From JBOFFC01 sp051648405 (GTDB lineage Bacteria; Planctomycetota; Planctomycetia; Pirellulales; Lacipirellulaceae): 64,000 bases of DNA. This document shows, one piece after another, positions 27,544-35,477 of the stretch. Under the pieces are notes generated by a model. The model worked only from the letters and a program-made list of their open reading frames with translations, had not been told where the DNA came from and made no database searches. The position numbers were made by a program, and so were the translations under genes. Where the stretch lies: the NCBI GenBank assembly GCA_051648405.1, contig JBOFFC010000151.1, forward strand, positions 1 through 64,000. The letters run 5' to 3'. The number at the start of each line of letters is the position of its first letter. Within the stretch, counting starts at the first letter, position 1.

Positions 27544-27672
27544 GGAAGCCTGACAGGATGACAGGATTGAAAAGGGATCGACAGGAGGAAGACGACGCAG
27601 CCGGGGCCTCGCGCTCCTGTCCCTCCGCTTCCATCCTGCAATCCTGTCAAGATTCCGTCGTCCGCTACACTG
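27544..27672. repeat. Direct repeat copy 2 flanking the toxin-antitoxin pair
   Basis: Starts GGAAGCCTGACAGGATGACA, 788 bp after copy 1, and ends GCTACACTG where copy 1 has GCTATACTG. Small indels total about 6 bases. A third, degenerate member lies at 38288-38400. Confidence 0.85.
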
Positions 27673-27713
27673 CTGCCTGTCATCCATCCGCTGCCATCTA
27701 TCATCTCCCGTCT
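27673..27713. repeat. CATCTATCATC-type degenerate repeat
   Basis: A run of imperfect CATCCATC/CATCTATCATC units just before the ltaE start. Similar runs lie at 52289-52386 and 60847-60888. Confidence 0.5.
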
Positions 27714-27718
27714 CCCCC

Positions 27719-28753
27719 ATGATCGACCTCCGCAGCGACACCGTCACCCGGCCGACCGCGTCGATGCGCGAGGCGATGGCCCGCGCCGAGGTCGGTGACG
27801 ACGTCTTCGGCGAGGACCCCGCGGTCCGCCTACTCGAGGAGCGCACCGCCGCGCTGTGCGGCAAGCAGGCCGCGCTGTTCGTCCCGTCGGGGACGATGGG
27901 GAACCAGCTTGGAATCCGCGTCCACTGCTCGCCGGGGGACGAGTTCCTCTGCGACGCCGACTGCCACATCTACTACTACGAGCAGGGGGCCTACGCCCAG
28001 TTGTGGGGGGTCGCCCCGCACCCGCTCCCCTCGGCAGGTGGGTTGCCGTCGCTCGCAACGCTCGACGAGGCCGTGCGCCCCGACGACCAGCACTTCGCCC
28101 GCACGCGGCTGTTGGCGCTCGAGAATAGCCACAACCGCTGGGGTGGGGCGTGCCTCCCCAAGGCCGACGTCCGCGCAGCGTGCGACTGGGCGAAAGGGCG
28201 TCGCCTGGCGACACACCTTGATGGCGCGCGGCTCTGGAACGCCGCGGTCGCCGCCGGGGGCGACTGGCGAGTCGCGCTACGCGAGCTGTGCGAGCCCTTC
28301 GACACGATCAGCGTCTGCTACAGCAAGGGGCTCGGTGCGCCGGTCGGCTCGGCGCTGGTGGGACCAAAGGACCTCATCGACGTCGCGCGGCGCGTCCGCA
28401 AGGCGCTCGGTGGGGGGTGGCGGCAGGCGGGCCTGCTCGCCGCGGGGGCGCTCTACGCGCTCGAGCACCACGTGGAACGCCTCGCCGACGACCACGCCCG
28501 CGCGCAGCGTGTCGCGGACGCGGTCCGTCAGACGCCGGGGCTCACGCTCCTCAACGACCGCTGCGACACGAACCTCGTGGTGTTCGACGTCGATCCGGCG
28601 ATCGGCGCCTCGGCCGAGGTCGCGGCCCGCCTCGCCGAGCGCGGCGTGCTCGTCAGCCGACCGACGCCCCGCCGCCTACGCTGTGTGACGCACCTCGACG
28701 TGAGCGACGAGGACGTCGATCGGGCGATCGAGGCGCTGCGCGAGTCGCTCTAG
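27719..28753 (+). CDS. ltaE: Low-specificity L-threonine aldolase
   Basis: PLP enzyme splitting L-threonine (and allo-threonine) to glycine and acetaldehyde. 344 residues. MIDLRSDTVTRPT is the diagnostic N-terminus, followed by GDDVFGEDPAV; the PLP lysine is in CYSKGLGAPVGSALVG near residue 200-215. Typical length. The ATG at 27719 directly follows a repeat tract. Confidence 0.95.
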   Translation: MIDLRSDTVTRPTASMREAMARAEVGDDVFGEDPAVRLLEERTAALCGKQAALFVPSGTMGNQLGIRVHCSPGDEFLCDADCHIYYYEQGAYAQLWGVAPHPLPSAGGLPSLATLDEAVRPDDQHFARTRLLALENSHNRWGGACLPKADVRAACDWAKGRRLATHLDGARLWNAAVAAGGDWRVALRELCEPFDTISVCYSKGLGAPVGSALVGPKDLIDVARRVRKALGGGWRQAGLLAAGALYALEHHVERLADDHARAQRVADAVRQTPGLTLLNDRCDTNLVVFDVDPAIGASAEVAARLAERGVLVSRPTPRRLRCVTHLDVSDEDVDRAIEALRESL

Positions 28754-29184
28754 TATTGAGGCTGCCCGTGTCGCAGGCGCCCGGCGCCGGCCGGGCGCGC
28801 AGCGGCGTGCGAAGACGCGGCAGCGGCGAGCGTCGGCGCGAACGGGGCAGAATTGTCCCAAGTGCAGTAGGGCTTGGCGGTTCCGCGCCGCTCGGCGAGA
28901 CAATCGTCCGCCCCATGCCACGCAGCGGCACAGAGCTTGCGTCCGGCTGCAAATCCCTCCGGTCGCGCGCGCCGCGCCCAACTCCCACCGCAAGCGCCGA
29001 CGGCACGCGCTCGTCGCGTCGCTGCCCATATCTCGGAAGAACGCTAGTGAGCCTGTGAGCTCTTTCAGCGGAATTTGACCCATGCACGGCCGCCGCTTCT
29101 CGGCGCGTCGCGTGGCGTTGTGTCTCACGGCCGGCGTTCTCGCCCTCTTTGCTCCCTTTCCTTGTACTCCTTGGAGAAGACTTC
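28754..29184. other. Intergenic region between ltaE and PEP-CTERM amidase
   Basis: 431 bp. An 8-bp GC-only hairpin (28777-28784 with 28791-28798) lies 24 bp after the ltaE stop and may weakly terminate; no T-run. A small ORF at 29082-29273 overlaps the amidase start and looks spurious. No clear promoter recognised. Confidence 0.4.
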
Positions 29185-30867
29185 ATGAAGTTGTTCCCTC
29201 GCTGCTCCCTCGCGTGCGCCCTCGGCGTTTCTGCGATCTTCTGCGCCCCGCGATCGGTCCTCGCCTCGGTTGACGTCGTCGAGCTCACCGTCGGCGAAAT
29301 CGAAGCGGGCCTCGCCTCGGGCTCGTTCACTTCGGTGTCGCTCACCCAGTCGTTCTTCGATCGGATCGCGACCTACGAGCCGGTCTACAACGCGTTCATC
29401 TCGCTGAATCCCGATGCGCTGGCGATCGCCGCCGCCCTCGACGCCGAGTACGCCTCCACGGGGCCGCGTTCGCCACTGCACGGCGTGCCGATCGTCATCA
29501 AGGACAACATGGACTACGTCGGGCAAGTGACAACCAACGGCTACGCGGGCTTCTCGAGCGCTACGGGGGGGATCGACATCGTCCCCTCGAACGACGCCTC
29601 GGTCGTCGAGCGGCTCAAGGCGGCGGGCGCCGTGATCATCGGTAAGACAAACCTCCCCGACTTCGCCAACGACGGCCTGCGGTCGAACTCGACTGTCGAG
29701 GGGCGCACCCGCAACGCCTCGCAGTACTCCAAGGCGCCCGGCGGTTCGTCCGGCGGCACCGCGACCGCCGTCAACGCCTCGCTGGGGGTCCTCGGGCTGG
29801 GGACCGAGACCGGTCGTTCGATCCACAACCCTTCGAGCTTCCAGAGCTTGGTCGGCGTGAGGCCGACGCACGGCCTGGTGCCGATCGACGGGATCGCACC
29901 GCTCAACGGGTCGTTCCGCGACGTCGCCGGGCCGCTTGCCAAGACGGTTTACGACGCGGCGGTCACGCTCGATGCGATCGCCGGGCCGACCGCCGACGAC
30001 CCGCTGACCGCCGGGGCCGTGGTCCCCCCTGCGGGCTACACGTCGCTGCTTAGCGGTACGGCGCTCGCCGGCAAAAAGATCGGCTACTTCGACCCCCAGT
30101 TCTCGCCCCAGGGGAACGCCGGGGCGCCCACCTTCCGGGTCCCCGACACGGAGACGCAGGCGCTCTACGACGCGGCGATGAACGTCTTCGCCGCCGAAGG
30201 GGCGAACGTCTTCAACGGCGACATCTTTGCCGGCGACTGGACGACCAAGTTCTACTCCGCCCCGCCCGCGCCCAACTCGCAGCGCTACGACCAGTGGCAG
30301 TACTTCCAAGACCTGGGGGCGAGCACGCCGTTCGACAGCTGGGAGACCTACAAGGCGGAGCTCACGGCCCGCGGGCTGACGTTCGTCGATTCGCCGTTCG
30401 TTAACGAGACGACCGACTCGGTCGATACCCGCACCACTACCGCCGGCGCCGCGTGGCTCGCTTGGCGCGACGAGTTGCGGGCGCTGTTCACCAGCACGCT
30501 CGACACGCTGGGCCTCGACGCGCTGGTGTGGCCCGTCAACGGCGCCGCGGCGCCGCTATTGGACCTGGGCCTCCCCGGCTCGGCCAACAACCTGCCGCTC
30601 GTGCAGGGGGTGATCAACATCCTCGGCGCGCCGGGGATCATCGTCCCCGCCGGCGAGTACGCCGATGGCACGCCGTTTGGGGTGATCGTCGTCGGCCGTT
30701 TCTGGGACGAGGCCAAGCTCCTCGGCTACGCGCACGACTACGAGCAGGCGACGATCGGCACGCTGCTGGGCCGCACGGCGCCCGACCTGGTCCCCGAGCC
30801 GACGGCGGTCGTGCTACTGGCAGTCGTCTCGCCGCTCGTCGGCGCCCGTCGCCGGCGCTGCGTGTGA
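29185..30867 (+). CDS. Secreted PEP-CTERM amidase (amidase-signature family)
   Basis: A 560-residue enzyme. I take the ATG at 29185, with GGAGAAG upstream and a clean signal peptide behind it (residues 1-30), over an upstream in-frame start at 29149. The amidase-signature triad is visible: Lys in VIKDNMD, the cis-Ser in GGSSGGTATAV and the nucleophile Ser in GTETGRSIHNP (usually GTDTGGSIR). The tail LVPEPTAVVLL... with a final arginine cluster is a PEP-CTERM sorting signal, so the enzyme is exported and envelope- or matrix-anchored. Probably cleaves an amide in extracellular peptides or polymers; substrate unknown. A strong terminator follows. Confidence 0.9.
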   Translation: MKLFPRCSLACALGVSAIFCAPRSVLASVDVVELTVGEIEAGLASGSFTSVSLTQSFFDRIATYEPVYNAFISLNPDALAIAAALDAEYASTGPRSPLHGVPIVIKDNMDYVGQVTTNGYAGFSSATGGIDIVPSNDASVVERLKAAGAVIIGKTNLPDFANDGLRSNSTVEGRTRNASQYSKAPGGSSGGTATAVNASLGVLGLGTETGRSIHNPSSFQSLVGVRPTHGLVPIDGIAPLNGSFRDVAGPLAKTVYDAAVTLDAIAGPTADDPLTAGAVVPPAGYTSLLSGTALAGKKIGYFDPQFSPQGNAGAPTFRVPDTETQALYDAAMNVFAAEGANVFNGDIFAGDWTTKFYSAPPAPNSQRYDQWQYFQDLGASTPFDSWETYKAELTARGLTFVDSPFVNETTDSVDTRTTTAGAAWLAWRDELRALFTSTLDTLGLDALVWPVNGAAAPLLDLGLPGSANNLPLVQGVINILGAPGIIVPAGEYADGTPFGVIVVGRFWDEAKLLGYAHDYEQATIGTLLGRTAPDLVPEPTAVVLLAVVSPLVGARRRRCV

Positions 30868-30901
30868 CCCCCCGCCCTGGGTGAAGGCGCAGGCTCCAGG
30901 C

Positions 30902-30946
30902 AGCGAGCCCCGGGGGGAACACCCCCCCGGGACTCGCTCCTTTTTT
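30902..30946 (+). terminator. Rho-independent terminator after the amidase gene
   Basis: Stem of 6 bp (30902-30907 with 30933-30938), a C-A mismatch, then 9 bp of G/C pairing with a 5-base loop, followed by TTTTTT at 30941-30946. Starts 35 bp after the amidase stop. The clearest intrinsic terminator in the window. Confidence 0.8.
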
Positions 30947-31046
30947 ATCGCCCCACCACGGCCCAGCGTGCGGCGGCTCACCGACCCGCGGGCGAACGGC
31001 GGCTAGGCTACCGAGGTCGCTTCCACGCCCTGCGGAGTCTCTCGCC

Positions 31047-31586
31047 GTGTTCCGAACGCTCCCCCTGCTGCTCGTCGCGCTCGCGCCCCTTTGCCACGCC
31101 GAGCCGATCGCCGTCGGCGCCGACGCCCCGACGATGGCGCTCGAGTCGATCGATGGCGGGGAATCGATCGACCTCGCCGCCACCTACAAAAGCGGCAAGA
31201 CGGTCGTCGTCTTCCTGCGTGGCTACCCCGGGTACCAGTGCCCGGCCTGCTCGGCCCAGGTGGCCGACTACCGGGCGAAGGCCGCGGACTTCGCCGACGC
31301 CGGCCTGCGTGTGGTGCTGGTCTACCCGGGGGGCGCGGACGGGCTCGAAGGGCATGCCGGCGAGCTGACCGCCGGCGCCGCCCTCCCCGAGCCGCTCGCC
31401 CTGGTCCTCGACCCCGACTACGCGATGACCAACGCCTACGGCCTGCGCTGGGACGCCGCGGCCGAAACCGCCTACCCGACGACGCTGGTCGTTGACGGCG
31501 GCAAGGTCGCCTGGATCGAGGTCAGCGACTCGCACGGCGGACGTGTTAAGGCCGCGAAGGCGCTCCGCGCGGCGACGCGCGAGTAG
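31047..31586 (+). CDS. Secreted redoxin (AhpC/TSA peroxiredoxin-like)
   Basis: A 179-residue thioredoxin-fold protein from the GTG at 31047. Signal peptide about 1-18 (cleavage near CHA). The redox centre is C65-P-A-C68 in RGYPGYQCPACSAQ, matching the AhpC-TSA 'redoxin' subgroup; the cis-proline region is YPTTLVVD near residue 145. Probably a periplasmic peroxidase or thiol oxidoreductase. It stands alone between two PEP-CTERM genes. Confidence 0.85.
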   Translation: MFRTLPLLLVALAPLCHAEPIAVGADAPTMALESIDGGESIDLAATYKSGKTVVVFLRGYPGYQCPACSAQVADYRAKAADFADAGLRVVLVYPGGADGLEGHAGELTAGAALPEPLALVLDPDYAMTNAYGLRWDAAAETAYPTTLVVDGGKVAWIEVSDSHGGRVKAAKALRAATRE

Positions 31587-31935
31587 CCGAGACGAAGGAC
31601 TGCGGCGCCCTGGCCGCGGCGGTGAAGGCGCTCCCGGTTTTCCCTGGAAAGGTTGCGCCGCGCCGAATTATTGATGATGATTGCGCGGACAAAGAACCCC
31701 TGCGGCGACGTTTTCCGCCCGTGGGCCGGGCTTCCGTTGGTCGCCCTCGGTTCATTGGCCGCGCAAAGTCAATAGACGCCCATCGCTTGATCTTTTGCGC
31801 ATCCGGACTGGCAAAGCCCGCGTACACTAACGGGCAGCGATTCCCTTGCGCCCACCGACGCTCGTCGGCGGCGGGCCCGTCCGTCGTCGCTTCCGCCACC
31901 TCGGCACTGCACTTCCCACCCCACGGAGCGACCTC
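31587..31935. other. Intergenic region upstream of LamG PEP-CTERM gene
   Basis: 349 bp, locally A+T-richer than the surroundings (AATTATTGATGATGATTGCG near 31664-31683), as expected for a promoter region. A TACACT box at about 31824-31829 could be a -10; the matrixin gene has the same hexamer upstream. Nothing else recognised. Confidence 0.35.
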
Positions 31936-32826
31936 GTGAATACCACACCGCGCTTGCACCTCGCGGCGGCCCTCGCCGCCCTCTCTTTTGCGTCTGCCGA
32001 CGCGTCCGCCTCGCACCTGCTGGGTTACTCGTTCAACGACGCCCCCGGTGCGGCGACCGCTGCCGCCGACGGCTCGGCGGCCGGCACCGCCCCGACGCTG
32101 GGGATCGTCTCCCCCGGCGTGATCGGCGCCGACGGCTCGGGCGTTTCCGGGCTCACCGGCGACCGGGCCTTCGACAACTCGGCCGCCAACGGCATGGGGG
32201 GGACCACCAACAGCTCGGGGGGCCGCGCCACGCACGCCGCCGACTTCGCCGCCATCGACGGCTTGCTCCGCTTCACCGTCAGCGGGTGGTTCAAGACCGC
32301 CACCACGGCGCCGATCGGCGGTAACGCCGTCCTGCTGGCGAACCGCTCGGGAGTCGCGGGCTTCAGCCTGCACGGCGACCCCAACACGCCGGGCAACCTG
32401 GTGCTGGCGGTCGACAACGGGTCGAACACCTCCTCGGGCTTCGGCGCCACCGGGGACTGGGTCCACTTCGCGGTGACCTACGACGGGACCGCCCTACAGC
32501 CGGGGCCGAACGTCTTCTTCTACGCCGGAGGGATCGGCTCGCCGCTCGCGCTGGTCGGGTCGGGGACCAACACCAACGGGTCGGGGAGCGACCCGGTGTC
32601 GGACGAGACGGCCCCGCTGACGCTCGGCGCACGGGTCCTGTTCGGCTCGGTCGATGCCGACCCGTTCGACGGGCTGATCGACAACTTCCGCCTGTGGGGC
32701 GACGTCATCCCGCTCGCGAACCTCGAGACGCTCCGCCTGAACGACGCGGGGATCCCCGAACCGACGACGCTGGCGCTCGTCGCAACGGCCGCGGCCGGCC
32801 TCGGCCTGCGTCGCCGCGACGCCTGA
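31936..32826 (+). CDS. PEP-CTERM protein with LamG/concanavalin-like domain
   Basis: A 296-residue exported protein from the GTG at 31936. Signal peptide about 1-26 ending ASA. Residues 30-270 fit a LamG-like beta sandwich: GYSFND at the start, FTVSGWFKTA, WVHFAVTYDGTA, and LIDNFRLWGD at the end are the usual strand signatures. Tail: IPEPTTLALVATAAAGLGLRRRD, a PEP-CTERM signal. Likely a carbohydrate- or matrix-binding structural protein with no enzymatic site. Confidence 0.9.
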   Translation: MNTTPRLHLAAALAALSFASADASASHLLGYSFNDAPGAATAAADGSAAGTAPTLGIVSPGVIGADGSGVSGLTGDRAFDNSAANGMGGTTNSSGGRATHAADFAAIDGLLRFTVSGWFKTATTAPIGGNAVLLANRSGVAGFSLHGDPNTPGNLVLAVDNGSNTSSGFGATGDWVHFAVTYDGTALQPGPNVFFYAGGIGSPLALVGSGTNTNGSGSDPVSDETAPLTLGARVLFGSVDADPFDGLIDNFRLWGDVIPLANLETLRLNDAGIPEPTTLALVATAAAGLGLRRRDA

Positions 32827-32853
32827 GCGAACGCCGCAGCGCGGACAAACGAC

Positions 32854-32883
32854 CAACGGGCGGGGCACTCGCCCCGCCCGTTG
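32854..32883. terminator. Palindromic terminator-like hairpin
   Basis: Perfect 13-bp stem (32854-32866 with 32871-32883) with an ACTC loop, 27 bp after the LamG gene stop. No T-run, so termination strength is uncertain; a factor-dependent or structural role is possible. Confidence 0.5.
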
Positions 32884-32905
32884 TCGTTGGCGGAGCGACC
32901 GCGGC

Positions 32906-33061
32906 GTGCCACTGCTGGCTCGCCGAGGATGCGCCCCGGGTACACGGACCTCGCGACGATCGACCTTTGTTCAACGTCGGCGATTGGAGTTGACTCGAGG
33001 CCTGACCTACGAGGACGCTGGGTACCCAGTGCGCACTGCTGGGCGAGCCAGCAGTGGCACA
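32906..33061. repeat. REPIN-like 156-bp element, copy A
   Basis: Ends GTGCCACTGCTGGCTCGCC (32906-32924) and its reverse complement (33043-33061). The right end is a 9-bp hairpin (33035-33043 with 33049-33057, loop GCGAG); the left hairpin has decayed. Contains CCCCGGGTACACGGAC and GGGTACCC near the ends, as copy B does. Exactly the same length as copy B. Confidence 0.85.
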
Positions 33062-33086
33062 CACGGCCGGCGGGCCTCCGCCCCCC

Positions 33087-33470
33087 CTACGCCCACCAGA
33101 GCGAGTAGGCCAGCAGCCCGGCGATCGTGAGTTGCACGGCGCCCGCCAGCCGGAGCTCCCACGCCCGCTCGTGCGACACGCGGCCGAGGGTGACGAGCTG
33201 CGTCTCGGGGAGCAACAAGCAGAGCGAGGCCTTCACCAGGTAGAGCCACGCCGTCGCCGTCAGCACGGCGGGGATCCCGCTCCACACGTTGTGGAACGCG
33301 ACGACCAGCGAAGCGAAGCCCAGGGTCATGAGCCCGTGGACGAACGCCCCCGCGTGCCCGCGCCCGCGCAACCAAACGAAGAAATCGACCCAGTCACCCG
33401 GCCTTAGCAGGTGCGACAGGCCCACGAGCGCGAGCTGGATGACGGCGAAGACCTCGATCGACCGCTCCAT
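33087..33470 (-). CDS. Small four-helix membrane protein, unknown function
   Basis: A 127-residue integral membrane protein with four hydrophobic segments (about 5-25, 40-62, 65-87, 103-123). I use the ATG at 33470 because AGAGGA lies 5-10 bases before it; an ATG seven codons upstream lacks a good site. The short loops carry charged residues (RPGDWVDFFVW, RGRGHAG, SHERAWELR). I cannot place it in a family. It lies between repeat copies A and C, oriented opposite to the LamG gene. Confidence 0.7.
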   Translation of the reverse strand: MERSIEVFAVIQLALVGLSHLLRPGDWVDFFVWLRGRGHAGAFVHGLMTLGFASLVVAFHNVWSGIPAVLTATAWLYLVKASLCLLLPETQLVTLGRVSHERAWELRLAGAVQLTIAGLLAYSLWWA

Positions 33471-33512
33471 CGTGTCCTCTTGGAATCGCATAGACCCGCC
33501 CCGCGGCGTGCA

Positions 33513-33563
33513 GAGTACCCACGCGGACGTAACGTGCGACTGCTGGCTCGCCAGCAGTGCGAC
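33513..33563. repeat. REPIN-like half element, copy C
   Basis: Only one end of the 156-bp unit: GAGTACCC, then a hairpin ACTGCTGG-CTCG-CCAGCAGT at 33539-33558 inside GTGCGACTGC...GCAGTGCGAC. It resembles a solo REP unit. Confidence 0.75.
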
Positions 33564-33583
33564 TTAGGAACGCCGCTGGTTCC

Positions 33584-33612
33584 ATCCGGAACAAGCCCCG
33601 GAGGGGCGGCAG
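33584..33612. repeat. AAGCCCCGGAGGGGCGGCAG-type palindromic repeat
   Basis: AGCCCCGGAGGGGCGGCAGAAG contains the palindrome GCCCC-GGAG-GGGC. From memory, near-identical words recur in planctomycete and related genomes. Sits directly beside copy C. Confidence 0.5.
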
Positions 33613-33679
33613 AAGGCCCGTCGTGCGGCGTAGCCTCCTCTCCGCGGTTCACCCGACGTTCGATCACTCCGGACCGCCG

Positions 33680-34204
33680 TCAGTGCGGAACCAGAAACCA
33701 CCACACGGGGATCGCGGCCAAGACCGTCACGACGACCCAGCGTGACCAACTTGGAAGCCCGGTTCGTCGCCAATCGAAAGCGGAGTATCCATCCTCGTTC
33801 TGCCCGCGCTTGAAGGACAGCACGGCGAGGAACGCCGTGACGAGAAACAACGCGTTGCAAGCCTGGTAGTTTTGGAATCGGTACGCCAACCAAGTGGCGG
33901 CGCCCCCCATGTGCCCGATGACGATCGCCATCGAGACGCCAAGCGCGAGCGTCTCGGGAAGCAAGGCGATCACGGAGGTGAAGAGGACGATCCAGACCAA
34001 GCCCGCTGCGACAAACGCCAAGGGGTGAATGGCGAGGTACTGAGCGAAGGACGGGGACATCTCGTTGACGGCGGCGAAGTCGCCCGACCAGTACCGCTCC
34101 GACTGGCCCCAAAGCGTGATCCCAACGTCGAGAGTGCACAGCGACGCAGGGGGGAGTACAAGCCAGCACAACCTGTTCGACGCACTCCTCGGGTTACAGT
34201 CCAT
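33680..34204 (-). CDS. Small membrane protein, unknown function
   Basis: A 174-residue protein with about five hydrophobic segments. I choose the ATG at 34204 (AAGGGA upstream); the ORF extends to 34681 only by reading through repeat copy B. After a first helix (about 10-30) comes a periplasmic-like loop with WGQSERYWSGDFAAVNEMSPSF, then HPLAFVAAGLVWIVLF, LALGVSMAIVIGHMGGAATW, and a final helix WVVVTVLAAIPVWWFLV. A histidine and glutamates in the loops might bind metal. No family recognised. It sits between repeat copies B and C. Confidence 0.65.
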   Translation of the reverse strand: MDCNPRSASNRLCWLVLPPASLCTLDVGITLWGQSERYWSGDFAAVNEMSPSFAQYLAIHPLAFVAAGLVWIVLFTSVIALLPETLALGVSMAIVIGHMGGAATWLAYRFQNYQACNALFLVTAFLAVLSFKRGQNEDGYSAFDWRRTGLPSWSRWVVVTVLAAIPVWWFLVPH

Positions 34205-34281
34205 GGGCATTCCCTTGGAGACGGGTGTGCGAGAAGAATCCATGCCTACGCTGTTCCAAGAAGCCAACTCGTCGTCACCGT

Positions 34282-34437
34282 GTGCCACTGCTGGCTTGTC
34301 CAGCAGTGTGCCCCGGGTACACGGACCGCACGTCGCACCACCGTTGCTCAGTGCCGGCGATCGGACGTGATTCAACACCTGTCCAAAAAGGACACTCGGT
34401 ACCCACTTCGCACTGCTGGACAAGCCAGCAGTGGCAC
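34282..34437. repeat. REPIN-like 156-bp element, copy B
   Basis: Perfect 27-bp terminal inverted repeats (34282-34308 and 34411-34437). Each terminal arm is itself a 9-bp hairpin: CACTGCTGG/CCAGCAGTG with loops CTTGT (left) and ACAAG (right), which are complementary to one another. Confidence 0.9.
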
Positions 34438-34466
34438 CCGGCTCGTGGCGGGGTTCACTACAACGC

Positions 34467-35405
34467 CTACGGAAGTTCTTTCTCAGCATCCGCCAAGAAC
34501 ACAATCGCCGCAGCTGTTTGGTGCAAGGCGAATGCCACGAAATGACGCGGGACCGCCCTGATCTCTGCCCCCTGCCCGTGTCCAGCTTGCTTGTTCCGAA
34601 CAGTGGGAACTCCTGATTCAAGCATTGAACGCAACCCCGAGAAGTGCGATTCCCAGAACTTCGGAATGACTCCCTTGTCAAACATGAGCGATATGAGCGT
34701 ACCTACCGTAGCCTTTGCGTCAACGCGCCATTTTTTTCGCACACAAACCACCTTCATGGTGCTTTCCAACGCCTTCAGGCATTCGATAAGCGATTCTTCG
34801 TACCTCTCATGTCGATAGTGCTCGTGTGCCACTCTGAATTCCTGATCAGCACCCGCGTACGCAGGGTCTGACAGTACACGCAACGCTGGAACTACGACCT
34901 CAGCGTGTAAGACGGTGGAATCGACGCGAATTATGTGCGGGTGCTCGAACTGGAAGCCGCAGCCAGCTCGCAAGAATCTCTGATTGAGTTCGTCGATGTA
35001 GCTTGTGAGTTCTTCTTTTCGGCGACCATCCGGCAGCTTTTTCGCGCTAGTCGCCACGAGTCTAAAGCATATTTCGACCGCATCAAGCACTTGTTCAACA
35101 TCCGCTTGGCCGAGCACGAAATCGACGAGCTGGTCACAGGGTTGCTCAGCAACGTTGCGAGATGTACCCGGCAAGATGAATGTTCCGTACTCCCTGCAAA
35201 GTGCGTCGCATACAGCTCTGTATGTGCGTAGAATCGTGGAGTCTGTGTGCCACGTTCCTTCTACCTTATCGTATCCGAGACTGTCCTTTAGCAGATGAAC
35301 GATTTGAACTCGCAACTGATTCGGAAGGTCGTCGTACTGAAGCACGTCGGACACGCCGCCGCGTGACGTTCGCTGGCGAAACGAGAACAGTTCAATCATT
35401 CCCAT
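34467..35405 (-). CDS. Abortive-infection-like protein (STM4504/CBY_0614 family, Abi_C domain)
   Basis: A 312-residue protein. Residues 1-150 match my recollection of the AbiJ_NTD4/STM4504 N-terminal domain (MIELFSFRQR; DLPNQLRVQIVHLL). The C-terminal ~120 residues look like Abi_C: LIECLKALESTMKVVCVRKKW, ... VRNKQAGHGQG, ... LHQTAAAIVFLADAEKE, whose RNxxxxHG-type motif is HEPN-like and suggests RNase activity. Base composition is much lower than neighbours: the two sequence lines 34681-34800 hold 59 G+C in 120. This points to recent transfer. A GGAG lies 10 bases before the ATG at 35405. Likely anti-phage role, inferred from family. Confidence 0.75.
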   Translation of the reverse strand: MGMIELFSFRQRTSRGGVSDVLQYDDLPNQLRVQIVHLLKDSLGYDKVEGTWHTDSTILRTYRAVCDALCREYGTFILPGTSRNVAEQPCDQLVDFVLGQADVEQVLDAVEICFRLVATSAKKLPDGRRKEELTSYIDELNQRFLRAGCGFQFEHPHIIRVDSTVLHAEVVVPALRVLSDPAYAGADQEFRVAHEHYRHERYEESLIECLKALESTMKVVCVRKKWRVDAKATVGTLISLMFDKGVIPKFWESHFSGLRSMLESGVPTVRNKQAGHGQGAEIRAVPRHFVAFALHQTAAAIVFLADAEKELP

Positions 35406-35477
35406 CGAAAAGATTCTCCATATCCGCTTGTATGGTTGCAGCCACGTCAGAGGAACGCAAATACCCTTGCTCTGCTC

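Noticed and set aside
29082..29273. Small ORF overlapping the amidase start
   Set aside because: It begins in the leader and reads through the amidase signal sequence in another frame; no recognisable product.
33680..34681. 333-codon version of the 174-residue membrane protein
   Set aside because: Its upstream 160 codons read through the REPIN-like copy B and are not protein-like; the ATG at 34204 has a ribosome-binding site.
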